From contig JBAIAA010000415.1 of NCBI GenBank assembly GCA_037893245.1, positions 186,001 through 250,000 of the forward strand: a DNA stretch of 64,000 nucleotides, given 5' to 3'. Below, in pieces: positions 11,919-26,900 of this stretch. Under the pieces are notes generated by a model. It saw nothing but the letters and a program-made list of their open reading frames with translations. It ran no database searches and was not told the DNA's origin. Within the stretch, counting starts at the first letter, position 1, and every line of letters begins with the position of its first letter. The translations under genes and the position numbers were made by a program. This stretch comes from Crossaster papposus. Its lineage: Eukaryota; Echinodermata; Asteroidea; Velatida; Solasteridae.

Positions 11919-14900
11919 CTAGGACAGTAAAATAAAAGGGGTTCACAGGTCACGGGCGAGGCGTACCACGAGCCAATTTCTTTGAGCCGCTTAACCAGTT
12001 CACGCCGGGTTTATTTGATTACCACTGGCAGGATAAATTTGTTTTGAAAAAAAAGTCGTTGTTTTTAGTCAGTAAAATATTCCTGTTTTGATAAATGCAA
12101 CTACTACAAGATGCCAACACTTATTTTATTAGCACCGTTATTTACATGTTTTTGCCAACATTCTGTTGCCTAGGACATTTTTTTCTCATTAGGCATTTTA
12201 CGTTTAAATTAAAGATAGGATACACCATATTGGTAATTGCTTCAATTATCAGGAACTAGTGAATTTGGGGGGTTGTATTTTATAGTAAATACTAATGGCG
12301 TTCATTTTCAACTGGCAGCACGCAGTGGTTCTTATGTTGTTCTTGTTTTTTCAGCCATTGTGAATTTTCTTTTATAAAATTCAATTTTTTCGGGAAAATT
12401 ACAGGATATCTAGACTAGAGCAATCATTTTGCTGGATGCCTTCAATCGTTATTTACTTTCAAATAAGTAAGATATTTCTTAATAATTCGGTAGTAAATTT
12501 TTTTGATATCTGCAAATGGTGTATCCTACCTTTAGAAATATGTGACCTGGCACCACGAAATGGGTGGAAAGTCGCAGAATATAAAATTTGACATTATTAC
12601 ATTTCTAGAAAGGAGAGGTCCAATAGCTTTCAAGTGATGTATTGTGTGTTGCTGTAGCTTATTCCTAGGCGCCGCTATACTCTTTTGAAATTAATGAAGT
12701 CATGCTCCCTTGTTTTGAGAAAACAGAGTTCAAATTCCGTGAACCGTGCCAACTATACTATCACTCGGTGCAATTCAGCCACAACAGAGTTTTAATTGAG
12801 CTATACAATTTTGGGATATGATAAAGAAGGGTTTGTTGTATCTAAAAATGTTAACAACTCGAAATCTACCTCCAACTTGAAAAATGGACGTTTCGGCCAA
12901 TAACTCGTTTTGGCTATGTGCGACTTTCAGCTCATTTCGTGGTGCCAGGTCACATATTTAAAACAAAATTAATTGTTTAATATATTTTTTTTAAGCACAT
13001 CACAAACGGAGGTGGGCAGATTACTTGTCAATTTGTCAAAGCAGAAATCAAGCCCCACTATTATTTGAATGATCCTCTGGAATACTAATGGAAACTGACT
13101 ATTAGATTCCTCTCCCAAAAATAAATTTGGAACACGTACCTGACGAGATAGTGCTGGAGGTGTAAGTCAAGTCAAAGCCCGCGTAGTTGACGGAGGAGTC
13201 GGTGACAAAGTTGAGGTAGACGGTATTTGCAGGGAGGAATACTGGCTCGGGAATGTTATTACCACAGAGCGTGACCAACACCGGGGCACTATTAGAGCCA
13301 TTATAGACCTGCAGAGGAATATCAACCCCAAAATTGAGTCTCGTTCTATGCCACTTTAGTATCTGAATCAACAATTTGAACATGATTGTTGTTGAAATGT
13401 TCCTCAAAGTGTTCTTTGCTAACACAATCTTCAATTCATTAATACCCGAGACAGTTTACCAATTCCTAATGGTCAAGAACCAGTCACGTGGCAGGTTTTA
13501 AACCGCTGGTTAAACACCGCTGCATTCTGTGCCTCGTTGCGCGCTATGTGCCACGTGCACGGCAGTGCGAGAAACGTACAATAGACATAAGCAAAAGTAA
13601 AATTGTTGATTGAAATTGTTAGAAATAAATATGTGCTTGCCTCTTAGCCGGTTTTAAACACGTAAATTTAAAAACTGGCTAAACCTGGACATTTGCATTT
13701 TTAAGTTTTTTCTTTTTCGGAGCACAAACAAGACAGATTTGAATTTATACATTTATTCGTCAAATGCAAATTTTTAATGTAAAATCACGACTTCAAGATA
13801 AAACCGCTTGGTTCTCGACGCTAACGGTCAGTTTACATCACCTCGACGCAAATTCCATCTTGAAAATAGTTTCTTTGCGATACCCGCTGCTATATCCGAT
13901 TCAAACCAGCCGCAGCCAACCCTGGCCAGCTCGATGGTCGAGTGGTAAGACGTCTCTGCACTACAAAACAGGAGGTCTTGGGTTTGAGTCACTCGGGGGC
14001 AACACCGAGTATACAGTGTTTATAACAAGGCGGTTCTCGAACCACGCGTCTCGCCTGTTTTTGCGATTATCCCAGAAGATCACCTCAGTATGTGGCCTTT
14101 ATTATCACCATCACATGCAAGTTCTTATATTGCATCTATGACCCAAGTTGGATTGCAATTGAACTTTAAGTTCTCAAATTATACCCAGCAGGGACCTAGA
14201 GACCTAGGGACTCCCACCTTAGTACCCCATACCTCTACACTCTCTAGACTATTGTTACCTAACGCACCCCCCTTCCCCGCCCCTCCATCCCCTAAAAACC
14301 TAAAAGAAAATCCAGATAAACCACAACATTCCGCAAGCACAATGACCACCACAAAGGAGTGGTGGTTCACTCCGTCTTATTATACGCTTCAAATGAAACA
14401 TACGCTTCAAATGAAACCAATTTTACAATTCCAGCCTGTTACAACTTGACCTCAAGTGACCTTTTACATTACCATCATATAAAAGATACAATATTGCATT
14501 TATGACCCAAGCTTGATTGAATTGAACTTCAACTTCGACTTTGCATATAAGCCAAATTTTTCGAAACTTTAACCAAATTGTAACATACATTCGAACATGT
14601 ATGTTTGTTTATGGTGTAAATCGAGGAGTTTCTTTTGTTCCTCTCGATAATTTCCTTTGTTTGTACTCTAACTTTTTCCGACAGTTCTCATTGGTTTTGT
14701 ACACGAATCTCAATCGAGGTAGTCCTCGATTCTAACCCTAACCCCAATTCACCTTCGTGTCGCCAGGAATGTGTCCTCCATTTACACCATAAACAAACGC
14801 GGAAGCACAGACGGACAGACAGACTATGTACACACTACATACAGAGTTAATGATAGCATAGTCTCTTTTACTGAACGTCGTTCAGGCGAGACAAACAACT

Positions 14901-17900
14901 TTCGGCGAAGAGGGAAAACCCAATCTGGAACTTACAGTCAAGCTGTCGTACTGGCAATTGGGGTGATACTCAATGCTGAGTTCAGTGAAGTACAACGTCA
15001 GGTAACTGCCTGCTGGCGACGTTATCCAGATGTCGCAGTTGTACTGATTGTGGTACAGCTGGGGATAGCCTGGGCTGGTCACGCGACCGTTGGTCCCGTT
15101 GTAGTTCTTGTTGCAATCTGACAAAATAGATAAACAAGGTTTAATTATGGTTGAAAAAAAAAGGCAGTAACAAAAAAAACAAGCAGGCCTCAACCTTTAC
15201 AGCGGCCATTGCTGCAATGCCCCAGCGAAATGCCGTGAAGCCTGTTAAGTTAAGTTGCCATTGGTGCCCCTTTCTTTTTTTGGAGCCTTTGAGGCCAAGT
15301 GACCTTGACCCTCTGAAGCCTAAGGTTGAGGCCTGGACAAGGTTTTAATGTACAAAGGATTTTGTTTTTCAAAACTGGGTTTTCAATGTTAGAACCAAAC
15401 GACCCTCAAATTTCGATCTTGTTCTATCTAAACTTTTTAGAATAAGATTAAAACTGCTGCAAACTGCTTACTGGCTGGAATGACCTGAAATATACAAATC
15501 AAATAAGTTAAGAGGGCCTAATATTTCGATCTTAACAAGATCTTCTTCAGAGATCTTGTTATGTCTCTGACAAAAATCTTGTTAAGATCGAAATATTAGG
15601 CCCTCTTAACTTATTAGGAACCTTTTAGAGAGAGTGAGTGTGTGTCCAAAGTTTGGGACTAAATCAGACTAATTTAAAATTGCACAAAAAGGTAAATGAT
15701 GTAAATGTTTTGAAATTTTTTTTTATTTTTTTTTATTCAGGGCATTTAACCGCTTATTCACCGGATTATACGCATGACTGCACAGCAGCCTTTGTCCAGT
15801 AGCTGCACTGCACAATAGACTCGAGCGTGCAGCTGTGACACAGGCTGCACTTCACGGCATAGCACTGCTGACAACAACGTTCTGAATGGATTAGCATGCC
15901 GTGGCCATAGTCGCTCCCCGGCGTCAAGGGTTTAAGGAATGGTTTTGAAGTTCCTTCACTTTTGATTTTACTGGCTCCAAATTGTATATCTGATATTTAC
16001 AGATATTTTAGGGTTCTGTGTATTCCTTTTTCTTCAAGCGCTTACCAGCGATGGCGTACGTGAGTGAGAAGCCAGCTGCATTAGACGATGAGTCAGTCTG
16101 GAAGTAGATCTGAGCCGTCGTGCCGGCTGAGTCAAACACTGGAGGAATGGAGGTCCCGCAATATCTCAGCGCTTGGCCATCAGTCTAAATACAAAATATA
16201 GAAAAAACAAATAAATACTAAACCCAAACCCTACTGATCTATTCACTTGTACATAAAGATTCTTCACTTGGAATATTGAAAATATTGAAATATTGAAAAA
16301 ATTGCTTAGTAGTTGGTTTGTAATCCACGAAAGGTGCGCGTAAGCATTGGAGTGACGCGCGTAAGCATTGGAGTGACGCGCGTAAGCATTGGAGTGACGC
16401 GCGTAAGCATTGGAGTGACGCGCGTAAGCATTGGAGTGACGCGCAGGCATTTGAGTGACGCGCCGGCATTGGAGTGACGCGCCGGCATTGGAGTGGCGCG
16501 CCGGCATTGGAGTGACGCGCAAGCATCGTAGTGACGCGCAGGCATCGGAGTGACGCGCAGGCATCGGAGTGACGCGCAGGCATCGGAGTGACGCGCAGGC
16601 ATTGGAGTGACGCGCAGGCATTGGAATAAAACTTGTACAGACAAACATCGCCCTCTAAACTCCTCTACACGACCTTTGACCTCAGTACACGAATGAAGAA
16701 TTGTGTCTTCCCACCCAAAATCCATTAAGCAAATCTATCCAGTCATCCAGAATTTAGAACGAGTTAGTGCCCAAAAAAATTCATTCAGGCGACACAAAAA
16801 TGTACAACTGGCAATGGCCTACTATAGCTTAAAGTTGTTTTCACTCACAACGGGGAAGTCGCGAAACTCCAGGTAGTCGTACAGACAGTTGCTATGGTCC
16901 TCCACCTCCAAGGCATTGACTGTGATCCGGACGTGGTCGTGGGTGTCCTCGGGAGCACCAATGTACCAGGTACAGCGGGTGTTGTGGGGGTAGCTGTTGG
17001 GGTAGTTGGGCGAAATGATGGTCTGTGGGGTGGTGGTAGCATTGAAGGTACCACCGCAGACGGCTGCCAGGAGTAAGTCAGTAAAAGTAAAATAAAAAAG
17101 GGTTGGTTTCTAATATGTGACCTGCTCCCACAAAACCAGACATAAGTGGTTTTTGTTTTAAAGTGAGATATTGTTATTTCCATTTAGTACACATCTTCAA
17201 CTTTCATTTGGTACCAAAACCACCTTTATACCATACATACTTCCAATTTTATGAGAATTTATTTTTATGTATTTGGGAGATAAATTACCACTTTTAGGAC
17301 ACAGTTTGCCTCAATAAATGCATGATTTTTGTACTTTCTCATCAATAAAGTTGATTTTGTTTATGGTTAAAGTAGGCCTATACATATTAAAGAATACAAA
17401 AATAACGAAAAACAAAAATCGATGTCCACCAGATTTTTCACCCCATTTCAACTTTGACGATCTGTATCTCGAAATAGCCTGTGTGACTTATGTCGGGTTT
17501 CGTAGGAGCGGGTCACATATTGGAAACAAGGGAAAGAGTTTCATGCATGTTCTTATTCACTACATCTCCCCCCCCCCCCCCACCCCAAAATAAATCCAAA
17601 AAAAATCATCCTTTCCCAGAGGACCTCAGTTTTGGCAAACCTTATAGACTTGTATTGACTTTAATACAGGATGATAATGTGAAATGATTTGGTTTAGATG
17701 GCGAATAAGTGGTGCGTTAAGTGGTTTCCGTGTATGGAACTCGATCCGAAACAGGAACAAAAAGTCTTGGTTTCCTTACAAGTTTGTTATTATGCTGATA
17801 ACTATTATGAATGCATTCTTGTTTTTGCAAAAAGTAAGGTATTGTAATGAAAAATACAGTGGAACGCCGCTATACCCAACATCACCGAGCCGAGGGGCGG

Positions 17901-20900
17901 GATTATTTTTAACGAAACTCGATCCGAAGCGGGTTCAGGCCAATAGTGCAGGGAAGCACACCCACGCATTTCCGGCCTTGCTCGCTGCTGACAGACATTT
18001 CCGAACTTGAACTTGGCGTGTTTATGCATCATCCGTTTTGAATTTGGGGAAAACTTTGCGTTTATATACGTCATCTGGCGCGAACTGGTTAAAGAGTGAT
18101 GGGTGACTACTGGATTGGACACCGTTTTGAAAAATGGGCACTTGATGGACTGGCGGCTGAAAATCGCTGAAATTCGCGATACGGAACGATCGATAAACTG
18201 AAGAAAAACATGTGGATCCTATGATGTTCGTTATAGCGGCATTCCACTGTAGTTCATACAGGAATTGGAACTTACTTCCTAAATTTGCTTATCCTTAAAA
18301 AAATATAAAAATAATAAGAATATTGCACAATTACTAATGATATCTGTAGAACTCCTTGCTCAGGAGACTCCTTTTCACAAGATTCAAAACGGATGACCCA
18401 TAAACACACGTCACGTGCAAGGCCGGAAATGTTTGTCAGCAGCGACCAAGGCCAGAAATACGTGGGTGTGATTCCCGGTACCATTGGCTTGAACCCGCCT
18501 CGGATCGAGTTTCGTTTAGAAGTAATCCCGCACCTCGACTCGGTGATGTGAAAATAATCCCGGCGCGAACTGGTTAAAGCCGGTTTAAACTTCATGCAAA
18601 TGTGAATGCGAATTTTATGTCACTTAGCATTTGCTGCGAAATTAAACATCACAAAAAACTTGAACATGGAGTGTGGGAATGGAAAGGTGTACACACTGTT
18701 GCATTGCGACGTGTATGCTGGGCTGGGCTAAATGACGCCGGATTGCCGATTTAACAATAATTTAACAATCTATGGACAAGAGTGACTCACGATCCACTGA
18801 GGTGTAATTGAAGGAGAAGCCAGACCTGTTGACAGACGAATCGGTGTAGAAGCGGAAGAAAGCTTGATTAGTGGAGAGGGTGATGGGTGAAGGTACGGTG
18901 GAGCCGCAGTAGAAGCCTACCAGAGGGGCCAAGCTGCCGTAACCATCACGAATCTGAAAGCAGAAGAAACAAAACAAACAAACAAATGGTAAGGTTTGGA
19001 CTAGTGCTGGGCGAGTAGTGATTTTTCCAACTAGAGTACTCGCAAAGAAATTACTCGCGAGTAATCAAGTACTTGCGAGTAGTTGTCAAAGTTTTCGCAA
19101 GAAATAACAAAAAAATAATTTAATTTATATATGTGACCGGCTCTACAAAAAGGTGTATTAACCAGTTCGCGCCGGGATTATTTTAACATCGCCGAGCCGA
19201 CGGACGGGATTATTTTTAACGAAACTCGATCCGAAGCGTGTTCAGGCTGATAGTGCCGGGAAGCACACCCACGCATTTCCGGCCTTGCGCGCTGCTGACA
19301 TACATTTCCGAACTTGAACTTGGCGTGTTTATGCGTCATCCGTTTTGAATTTGGGGGAATTTTTGCGTTTATATACGTCATCCCGCGCGAACTGGTTAAA
19401 GGTAGTATACACCATTTGCAGATATCGAAAATATTTACTACTGAATTATTAATAATAATAATAATAGCAGGTTCTTATATAGCGCATTTCAGATCCACCG
19501 GATCTCTCAATGCGTTTAACAGTCAATATTAATGCAAAATAAAATGGTGAACAAAACAAAAAAATAGCTGTGTGTCAGTTGGTTGATAACAGTCACTGGA
19601 AAGCCAATTTAAACAAATGGGTCTTAAGATGTTTCTTGAAAAGTTGCAGTTCAGTTTCGTATCGGAGAGATTGTGGAAGAGAGTTCCAGAGCCGTGGGCC
19701 TGCAATTGAAAATGTCTTTTCTCCATAGGTTTTGGTCCTGCCTGAACCGATGGTGAGGAGCTGCTGTGTGGATGACCTGAGGGATCTTGATGGCGTATAA
19801 GGGATAACAAGTTGGGAGATGAAATCTGGGCACAGACCGTGGATGCCTTTGAAAATGATGAGCATAACTTTGTAATGAATTCTAGATTGAACTGGTAACC
19901 AGTGTAGGCTCTTTAGGACGGGTGTTATGTTGTTCCTCTTCTTGGACCGCGATACCAGTCGTGCAGCTGAATTCTGTACCCGTTGGAGCTTGGCAATGTT
20001 GGAGCTTGGCAATGTTGGAGCTTGGCAATTAAGAAATACCTTACTCAATTTAAAGTAAATAATGATTCTAGGCATTCAGCAAAAGGATTGCGCTAGATAT
20101 CCTGTAATTATTCAAAAAAATTGAATTTTATAAAAAACAAATTCGCTCTCGCCGGACGGCGAGAGCGAAAAAACAAAGATAACATAAGAATAACTGCTCG
20201 ACCCCGGTTGAAAACAAACGATGTTTTTTTGTGCTTTTCTCGGCATCCATGATTGTAAAACTTTGGAAACGTCAGTTAAACGATATTTACTATGAAATAC
20301 AACCCCCCAAATCTACCCATTCATGATAATTCAAGCAATTACCAATGGTGTATACTACCTTTAAGTCGCGCTGTGCATTATCATGTAATGGCCCGCTCAA
20401 CATTGAGAGGGTAAACATTTCATCAAAATGTGATTTTTTTTTTTTGTCATGAATGAAATCTTTAATACCTACAGTTTCAGGTTTCATTCAAAGAAATGTT
20501 GATTTTGATGAATAAAGTGAAAACAAATCCCATTTTGTGTGCATTATTCTGTTGTAGTACAACAGAGCCGACTTTTTCAAAGCCTGTTTTCTCAGTTATG
20601 TAATTTGAACTCCAAGGAAGTAATCAATATGTAAATACGGCATAGCTCTATTATATACCAAATGAAAGCTTACGTTGTGGGCTTTCTAACCATGTATATA
20701 ACTCAATTTCTTTTTTTGCGACTTAATACACCTTTTTGTAGAGCCGGTCGCATATATATATATATATATATATATATTTTTTAAAACTTATTATATTTAC
20801 CTTTATCGCTCAAGTTCTAATTTACAAACATCTAAGGTAAAAATCTGTTCCGTATTTTAAGTCAACTCTATGTTGTCTGATTACGTTGTGTGGAAAGAAA

Positions 20901-23900
20901 CTATATAACTGACTGAACTCGCTACTGAACTAATTTACAATCCCACTGACCGAAACCTGGAAAGTTTTGAAACCTGATATCTGCAGGAGAGGTATTTGCT
21001 TCCATTGTATAAACTCTGCGGTCAGGAACATCTGCGGTCAGAAACATCTGCAGTGGGCAATTGTTGCTACATTTTGTGTCGGCTCACTCAAATGATTTAG
21101 TTCCGTTGAACCTTATTTATTTTGGAAAAAGACGCACCATTGTTGGCGTGCAATTATGGGGAGCGGCAAGTCGATTCATTTCGTGTCGTTACATCTTATG
21201 ACCACAACTTAATCGGTAGTGTCAAGAATCCTCGCTCGCTAACAATCACTACTCGCGAGTACTTACTGGGGCTGGCGCGAGTACTTACTGGGGCTGGCAC
21301 GAGTACTCGAATAGTTGAAAAAACTGCGAGTAGTTTAACCTAATCACGAGTAGTGACATAGTCGAGTTACTCGCCCATCTCTAGTTTGGACCAACAGCTT
21401 TATAGACGTGACAAGGCAACTGCAAGAGCCGTGTCCTCATTGGACTTTTTTTTCCGTGGCCTCGCAAAAACTTACTGCCTAATCCTACCGTGCATTCCCA
21501 CTGGGACCCACTGGAACGTTTATTCGCCTTGTGAGCCTGGCAGAATGTCACATATTGCTGGCGCTAATAGCTACGCGGAAATCGTCCGCAAACACTTTAG
21601 GCCTTTCGTCAAATCTTCATGTGCCCATGTGCAGTTGGAATACCGAACTGGCTTATTAGTACTATGCGTTCACTGTCTTCTGTGGTTGTGCAAAAACTAC
21701 TATGCTGCTTTCTCTCTCTGTGCTTAACTGTATTAACGATTGGTTTTTGTTAACCCCTCCACCTAGCTTTTCCAAAACAATCACTCTCACCTCCAGATAA
21801 TCATAGGGGCAGCTCCCAGGTTGACTGCCCTCGATGTCGAAGGTACCCGTAAACGTGATCTGGACCACCTTGTTGGTTGCCACTGAGACGAAGTAGGCGC
21901 AATTCAGGTTGCTTTCGTAGTTGCTGCCGGTCAGAGAGACACTGGAGATGGTTCCAGACGGAGAGTTAAAGTTGCCTCCACAGCCCAGCGACGGCCCTGT
22001 CAACAGAAAGACAGAAAGCAGAAGCTGAGTTTCAGAAGAGTAGAAGCTAGTCAACTAAAACCGGGTTCACACAGGCATTTCAGAGTCGCACCGAACCAAG
22101 TCAGTGATGCTGCTCTCACACTGTGGCGAATATTCTTGCGAATATGAATATTTGAATTTCGCGGTGAATTCACCCAAAAATTGCGATTTGATAGTGAATA
22201 TTTTCATCTCGTTCACCCGCCGGTCGTCTTCAGACGTCCCTCGACCTATCCTTAAATATCTTACAAATATATTACGAATGCTTACCAACGCTTGCCAACG
22301 CTTGCCAATGCCTTACGAATAGCTAACGAACGTTGCCAACGCTTACGCACGCTTTACCAACGTTACCAATGGCTTACCAATGTCTTACCAATGCTTACGA
22401 AAATCGACGGCGAATGACCATCTTCACAACATTCGCTGAAATTTAGGAAGCACTTCCTAAATTGACCGATCTTTGTAAAGAGGTGGAGAATGACTTGTGA
22501 ACATTCCGAATTTGTTACCAACGCTTACGAAGACACGGCGAATGTTGCTAAGTTTGAGCGATTGTCAAATTTTTTCCATTCGTAAGCACATCCGCTAGCA
22601 AATTTGCCACAGTGTGAGAGCAGCATAAGATAAGTCTGTCAAAAATCTGACGTATGAAACAATTAGGAGCAACGAGGTACACCGGATGGCTCGGGAGCGA
22701 CGTGATTTTAAATTGGTTCGGCACGACTCTGAAATCCCTGTCTGAACCGATGGAAGTGAAATTATAAAGAGTCTTCTTATGGGCTCTATGCAAACTGAAT
22801 TAAATAGAATAGAAAAAAATCCTACATTTCAAGACTTTTTTTTCAAGAAAATGCAAGACATTGAGGATGTGATCAACCTTGAGTACGACACGTCTGAATT
22901 CACGGTGCGCCAGTTCACATCTCCATTCATATTGTACTTCCCACCTCACAATTAGGGGTGTGCATTTACGGGTAGTTTGGGAACCGGGACCCAAATAAAA
23001 TAAACATGGCTACCCAATATTAAGAAACCAATCCCCAAGATGTAAATCTCAGAAGTTGCTGCTCAACTTGTTCATAAAGTTTTGGGAGCTTCATATATTT
23101 ATGTGACCTGGCACCATGAAATGGGCGGAAAAATCACACATTGCCAAAACGAGTTATTGACCGAAACGTCAATTTTTCAAGTGCGTTTTGGGCGTTTTGG
23201 AGTTGTTAACATTTTTACATACAGAAAAGCCTTCTTTATCATATCCCAAAATTGTATAGCTCAATTAAAACTCTAAAGTGTGTTTTTTGGTGGCTGAATT
23301 GCACTGTTTTGTAGTATAGTTGGCACGGTTCACAGACTTTGAACTCAAAACAAGGGAGCATGACTTCAGCTGTTTCAAAAGAGTATAGCGGCGGCTAGGA
23401 ATAAGCTACAGCAACACACATTACATCATTTGAAAGCTAAGGACTTCTTCGTTCTAGGAATTTAATAATGTCAACTTTTTAATTTTGCGACTTTCCACCC
23501 ATTTCGTGGTGCCAGGTCACATATTTTTTTTCCCTATGTAGCCTTGTTTTAATTTAGAACCGATTCCTGACATCAATGGTTGGGTACTCAGGTACCCGGT
23601 TCCGATGAACAGCCTTACTCACAAATACCTTACAAAATCCTGACTGTCTAACTCACCGATAACCTCTTGATAAGCAGCCTTGAAACCTTCACCAGACATG
23701 GAGAAGTCAGAGACGAAGCGAACCAGCATGGTGTTACCAGTGCTGATGATGGCGTCAGGCGGCAGCACCGTACCACAGAGACGATTGACCAGCGACGGTG
23801 CGGAGTCATCCAGACCGTCGTAGATCTCAATGTAGTCAAAGATGCAGGATGGGTGAGGCTCAATGTCCATGGAGGAAAACCTGACACGAAGAATATACAC

Positions 23901-26900
23901 CCGAGTCTTGGTTTACTACCTCTGGCTAACTTCTGAGAAAATATTCAAATATTTGATGACCAGAGACCAATTTCAAGGCGCAGTTTAAATCCATGATTTT
24001 CTGCTAACAGACCCTTTGTAAGAGGCCGTAAGCAATAAAGCACAGCAAAAAGCACACTTAGATTCCGGTTTGTACTCCTTGTGAATGCAAATTTAAGAGT
24101 GGTTAGTGCCCCAAAATCCCCCCACCCCCCAACAAAAGTGTGTATAGGGTCTACGAATGAATACTTTACCTGTAGAGCAATATAATATGCATATTTTCCT
24201 AGAATGGCAGGTTTACTGCTAAGAATTTACACAATAGCACCCTCATGTAGCGCCAGCTCATTGAGAAAGGCCTGTCATGAGGAGGGATTGCATGACAGTA
24301 CCCAGCACATCAGGTAAAGTTCCTGCGGAGCCGGGTGAAGGAGACCCCAGCTAGGCTTAAACAGAATGTCTGCTCTGTGCGGAAGAACCACTTGCCGTTG
24401 AACCAAGAGTCTGGTCGGTCTTGGAAACCACGGCTTGAGAGGCCAGAATGGAGCTATGAGGAAGACCTTGCAGTCCTCCTGCTCTAGTTTGGTCAGCACT
24501 GAAGTGATGAAGAAGAACGGGGAAAGGCAAAGGCGAACAGCCCGTACCACAGAATCGTCAGGCATCCTGTCTGCCACGTGCAGGGGTCGGGGCCCCCTCG
24601 CACAGTATACCAATAAATGGCGATTGATCCGTGAGGCAAACAGTCTGACATATGGATGGTCGATCAGCGGGAAAAGTGACTGAATGACTCGTGGACGCAG
24701 TGTCCACTCTGTCTGGAGGATCCATCCACTGGAGAGGGCGTCGGAGAGGTGGGACTGATAAAGGCATGACATCATGGCACATAAACCAATGGAGGGAGGA
24801 GCCTCCATGTGAGCCCACATAGCTGGGCAGACCGCATGCCACCCCTGGTGGTTGATGTAAGCCACTACAGTGGCATTGTCACATCGAATCAGGACCGCCT
24901 GACCCGTCACTGATATAAAATAATTGTGTTGGAGACTGCCAACATCTCAAGCACATTTGTGACCTGCTCCCACAAAACCAGACATAAGTGGTTTTCTTTT
25001 TAAGTGAGATATTGTTATTTCCATTTAGTACACACCTTCAGCTTTCATTTGGTACCAAAACCACCTTTACACCATACATACTTCCAATTTTATGAGGTTT
25101 TTAAGACTGAGTGTACACGCGATTCTATGGGAATCAAATAAATTATCACTCATGATTGCCTCAATAAATGCATGATTTTTTTACTTTCTCCTCAAAAAAG
25201 TTGATTTTGTTTAACTGAGGGTTAAAGTATACAAATTAAAGAATAAAAAAATAACGAAAAACTGAAATCGATGTCTGCCAGATTGTTCACCCCATTTCAA
25301 CGAGCTGTATCTCGAAAAAGCCTGTGCGACTTATGTCGGGTTTCATAGGAGCGGGTCACATTTATGTGACTTGAGCGGAGTTCGGGGTCACATCGACCTG
25401 CCACTTGGCGAGAGTGGAGGATGGCCCCCAGCCAGAAAGTGACCTGCCTGTCATGATGGTCAATGACGGCTGGGATCTGCGAAATGCATTGCCTCCGGTA
25501 AGGCTGGCAATGTCGAACCACCATGGCGTGGTCAGCACCACAATGACTTGATCTCAGGACCTTTGTTGGAAGTATATTTTTTTGTAAATCGCCTCAACAC
25601 AGAGGAATTTCTTTGAGGGAACTCACAAGGTGATTCATCAAATTTGCTTGCAACTTACTTGAGTGAGACAGAGCGCTGGTCGGCCACAGTAATCATCCAG
25701 GTGCAGTTCTGGTTGTGACTGTAGGTGTCCAGGTGTTGGGGAGTCTGGACGTCACCAGAAGACCCTGTGAATGTTCCTCCACAACCTGGCAAGATAAGCA
25801 GAGTAAAAAAGCCGGATTAGAACTACAGTCATCATGGCCAGGGGTGTTAGGACTACAGTCATCATGGCCAGGGGCGTTATGCCTACAGTCATGGCCAGGG
25901 GTGTTAGGACTACAGTCAAAACTTTAATAATCTTTTCTCAGTTTTTAACTCTTTGACGTATTGATGTGTTGATGTCACAGCAGCACCAATGGTTTTTATA
26001 ATTACATGTACACAACACGCGCATGCAAAATTATTCAAACCCGGACCTAAAACAGGCATTTCTATTTAACACCATCAAGAGAAAATGGTTCCATATTTTT
26101 TTCAAATCTGATTTTAGATTTCCAAAGGAGTTTGATATTTTTCAATTCCAACCAAGTTTGGTTAAGGTTAGGTATAGATCGAGGAGGCCTATGGTCGGTA
26201 TCGGCAAATCCGACGAGATAATCTATCCCCTTTTCAAAATGCTAGACCAGGGAGATCAATTGTTGAGACACCTGTCTTCAACTCCCAGTTCACTGGGTGA
26301 GCAGAGGCCAACTTGAACCGCGGACCTTGCGATCCTCGGTCAGATGCTCTACCGACTGAGCTAAACCTTCCACAACCAAAGTTGGGTCACAATCGAAGGA
26401 GAGAAAAGTATTTAAAGAGCTTCGCAAAATAATTGTCCCAATCCCATATTTCACACACAGCGTCACCATTAAATCCACGGTCACAAACTCGGAAACAAAC
26501 TCGGAAACATTCGGGTCTATCAAAGGGGCTTATTATTTCGTAATCCTAAAAGTAGTGAGTTAGTGAGTGAGTTTAGGGTTTAACGCCGTGCCGGCATCCG
26601 TGGCCATATATTTACGACGGGAATGTGTACAAATATAAGACAATAGGTAGTAATAAAAACAATCGAGTGAACTGTGGAGAATATAAAAACTTGAAGTCGG
26701 AAAGAACAATTATCACAAAGGAAAAGAACGAGAACGTTTCAAAAGAATGAAAGAACTATTGTATAGAAGTGTAATGATAGATTGATTCTAGGCAGTTTTC
26801 CAGGAGAATCCCGTGGAAGGCGGGCCACGAAGGATCCCCCAGACACACGGCACCCTGTCTGAATGGGTCCCGCAAGGCCGGCCGTTTCCCTTGCAGTTTA

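Larger units (their letters stand above)
19131..20757. mobile_element. TGTGACC-ended element, GCTCTACAAAA subfamily, interrupted
   Basis: The left end reads ATGTGACCGGCTCTACAAAA and the right end TTTTGTAGAGCCGGTCGCAT. The partial copy at 55452 reads straight from GTATT into AAGTCGCGCTGTGCAC, which shows the uninterrupted form. The interruption here is 19158-20360. Confidence 0.8.
19002..21383. mobile_element. hAT-type element, outermost of a five-level nest
   Basis: The ends TAGTGCTGGGCGAG and CTCGCCCATCTCTA are flanked by an 8-base direct duplication, GTTTGGAC, at 18994-19001 and 21384-21391. Eight-base duplications and this end type fit hAT transposons. Inside lie, one within another, a TGTGACC-ended element, a CAGTTCGCGCC repeat, a TTAA element and a LINE fragment. 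No transposase is visible. Confidence 0.85.

Noticed and set aside
16166-16725. ORFs of 114 to 160 codons rich in CLRVTPMPARHS words
   Set aside because: Product of the 19-21 base minisatellite in an intron.
16845-17183. 112-codon threonine- and proline-rich ORF
   Set aside because: It is the wrong frame of the CUB domain 15 5' exon.
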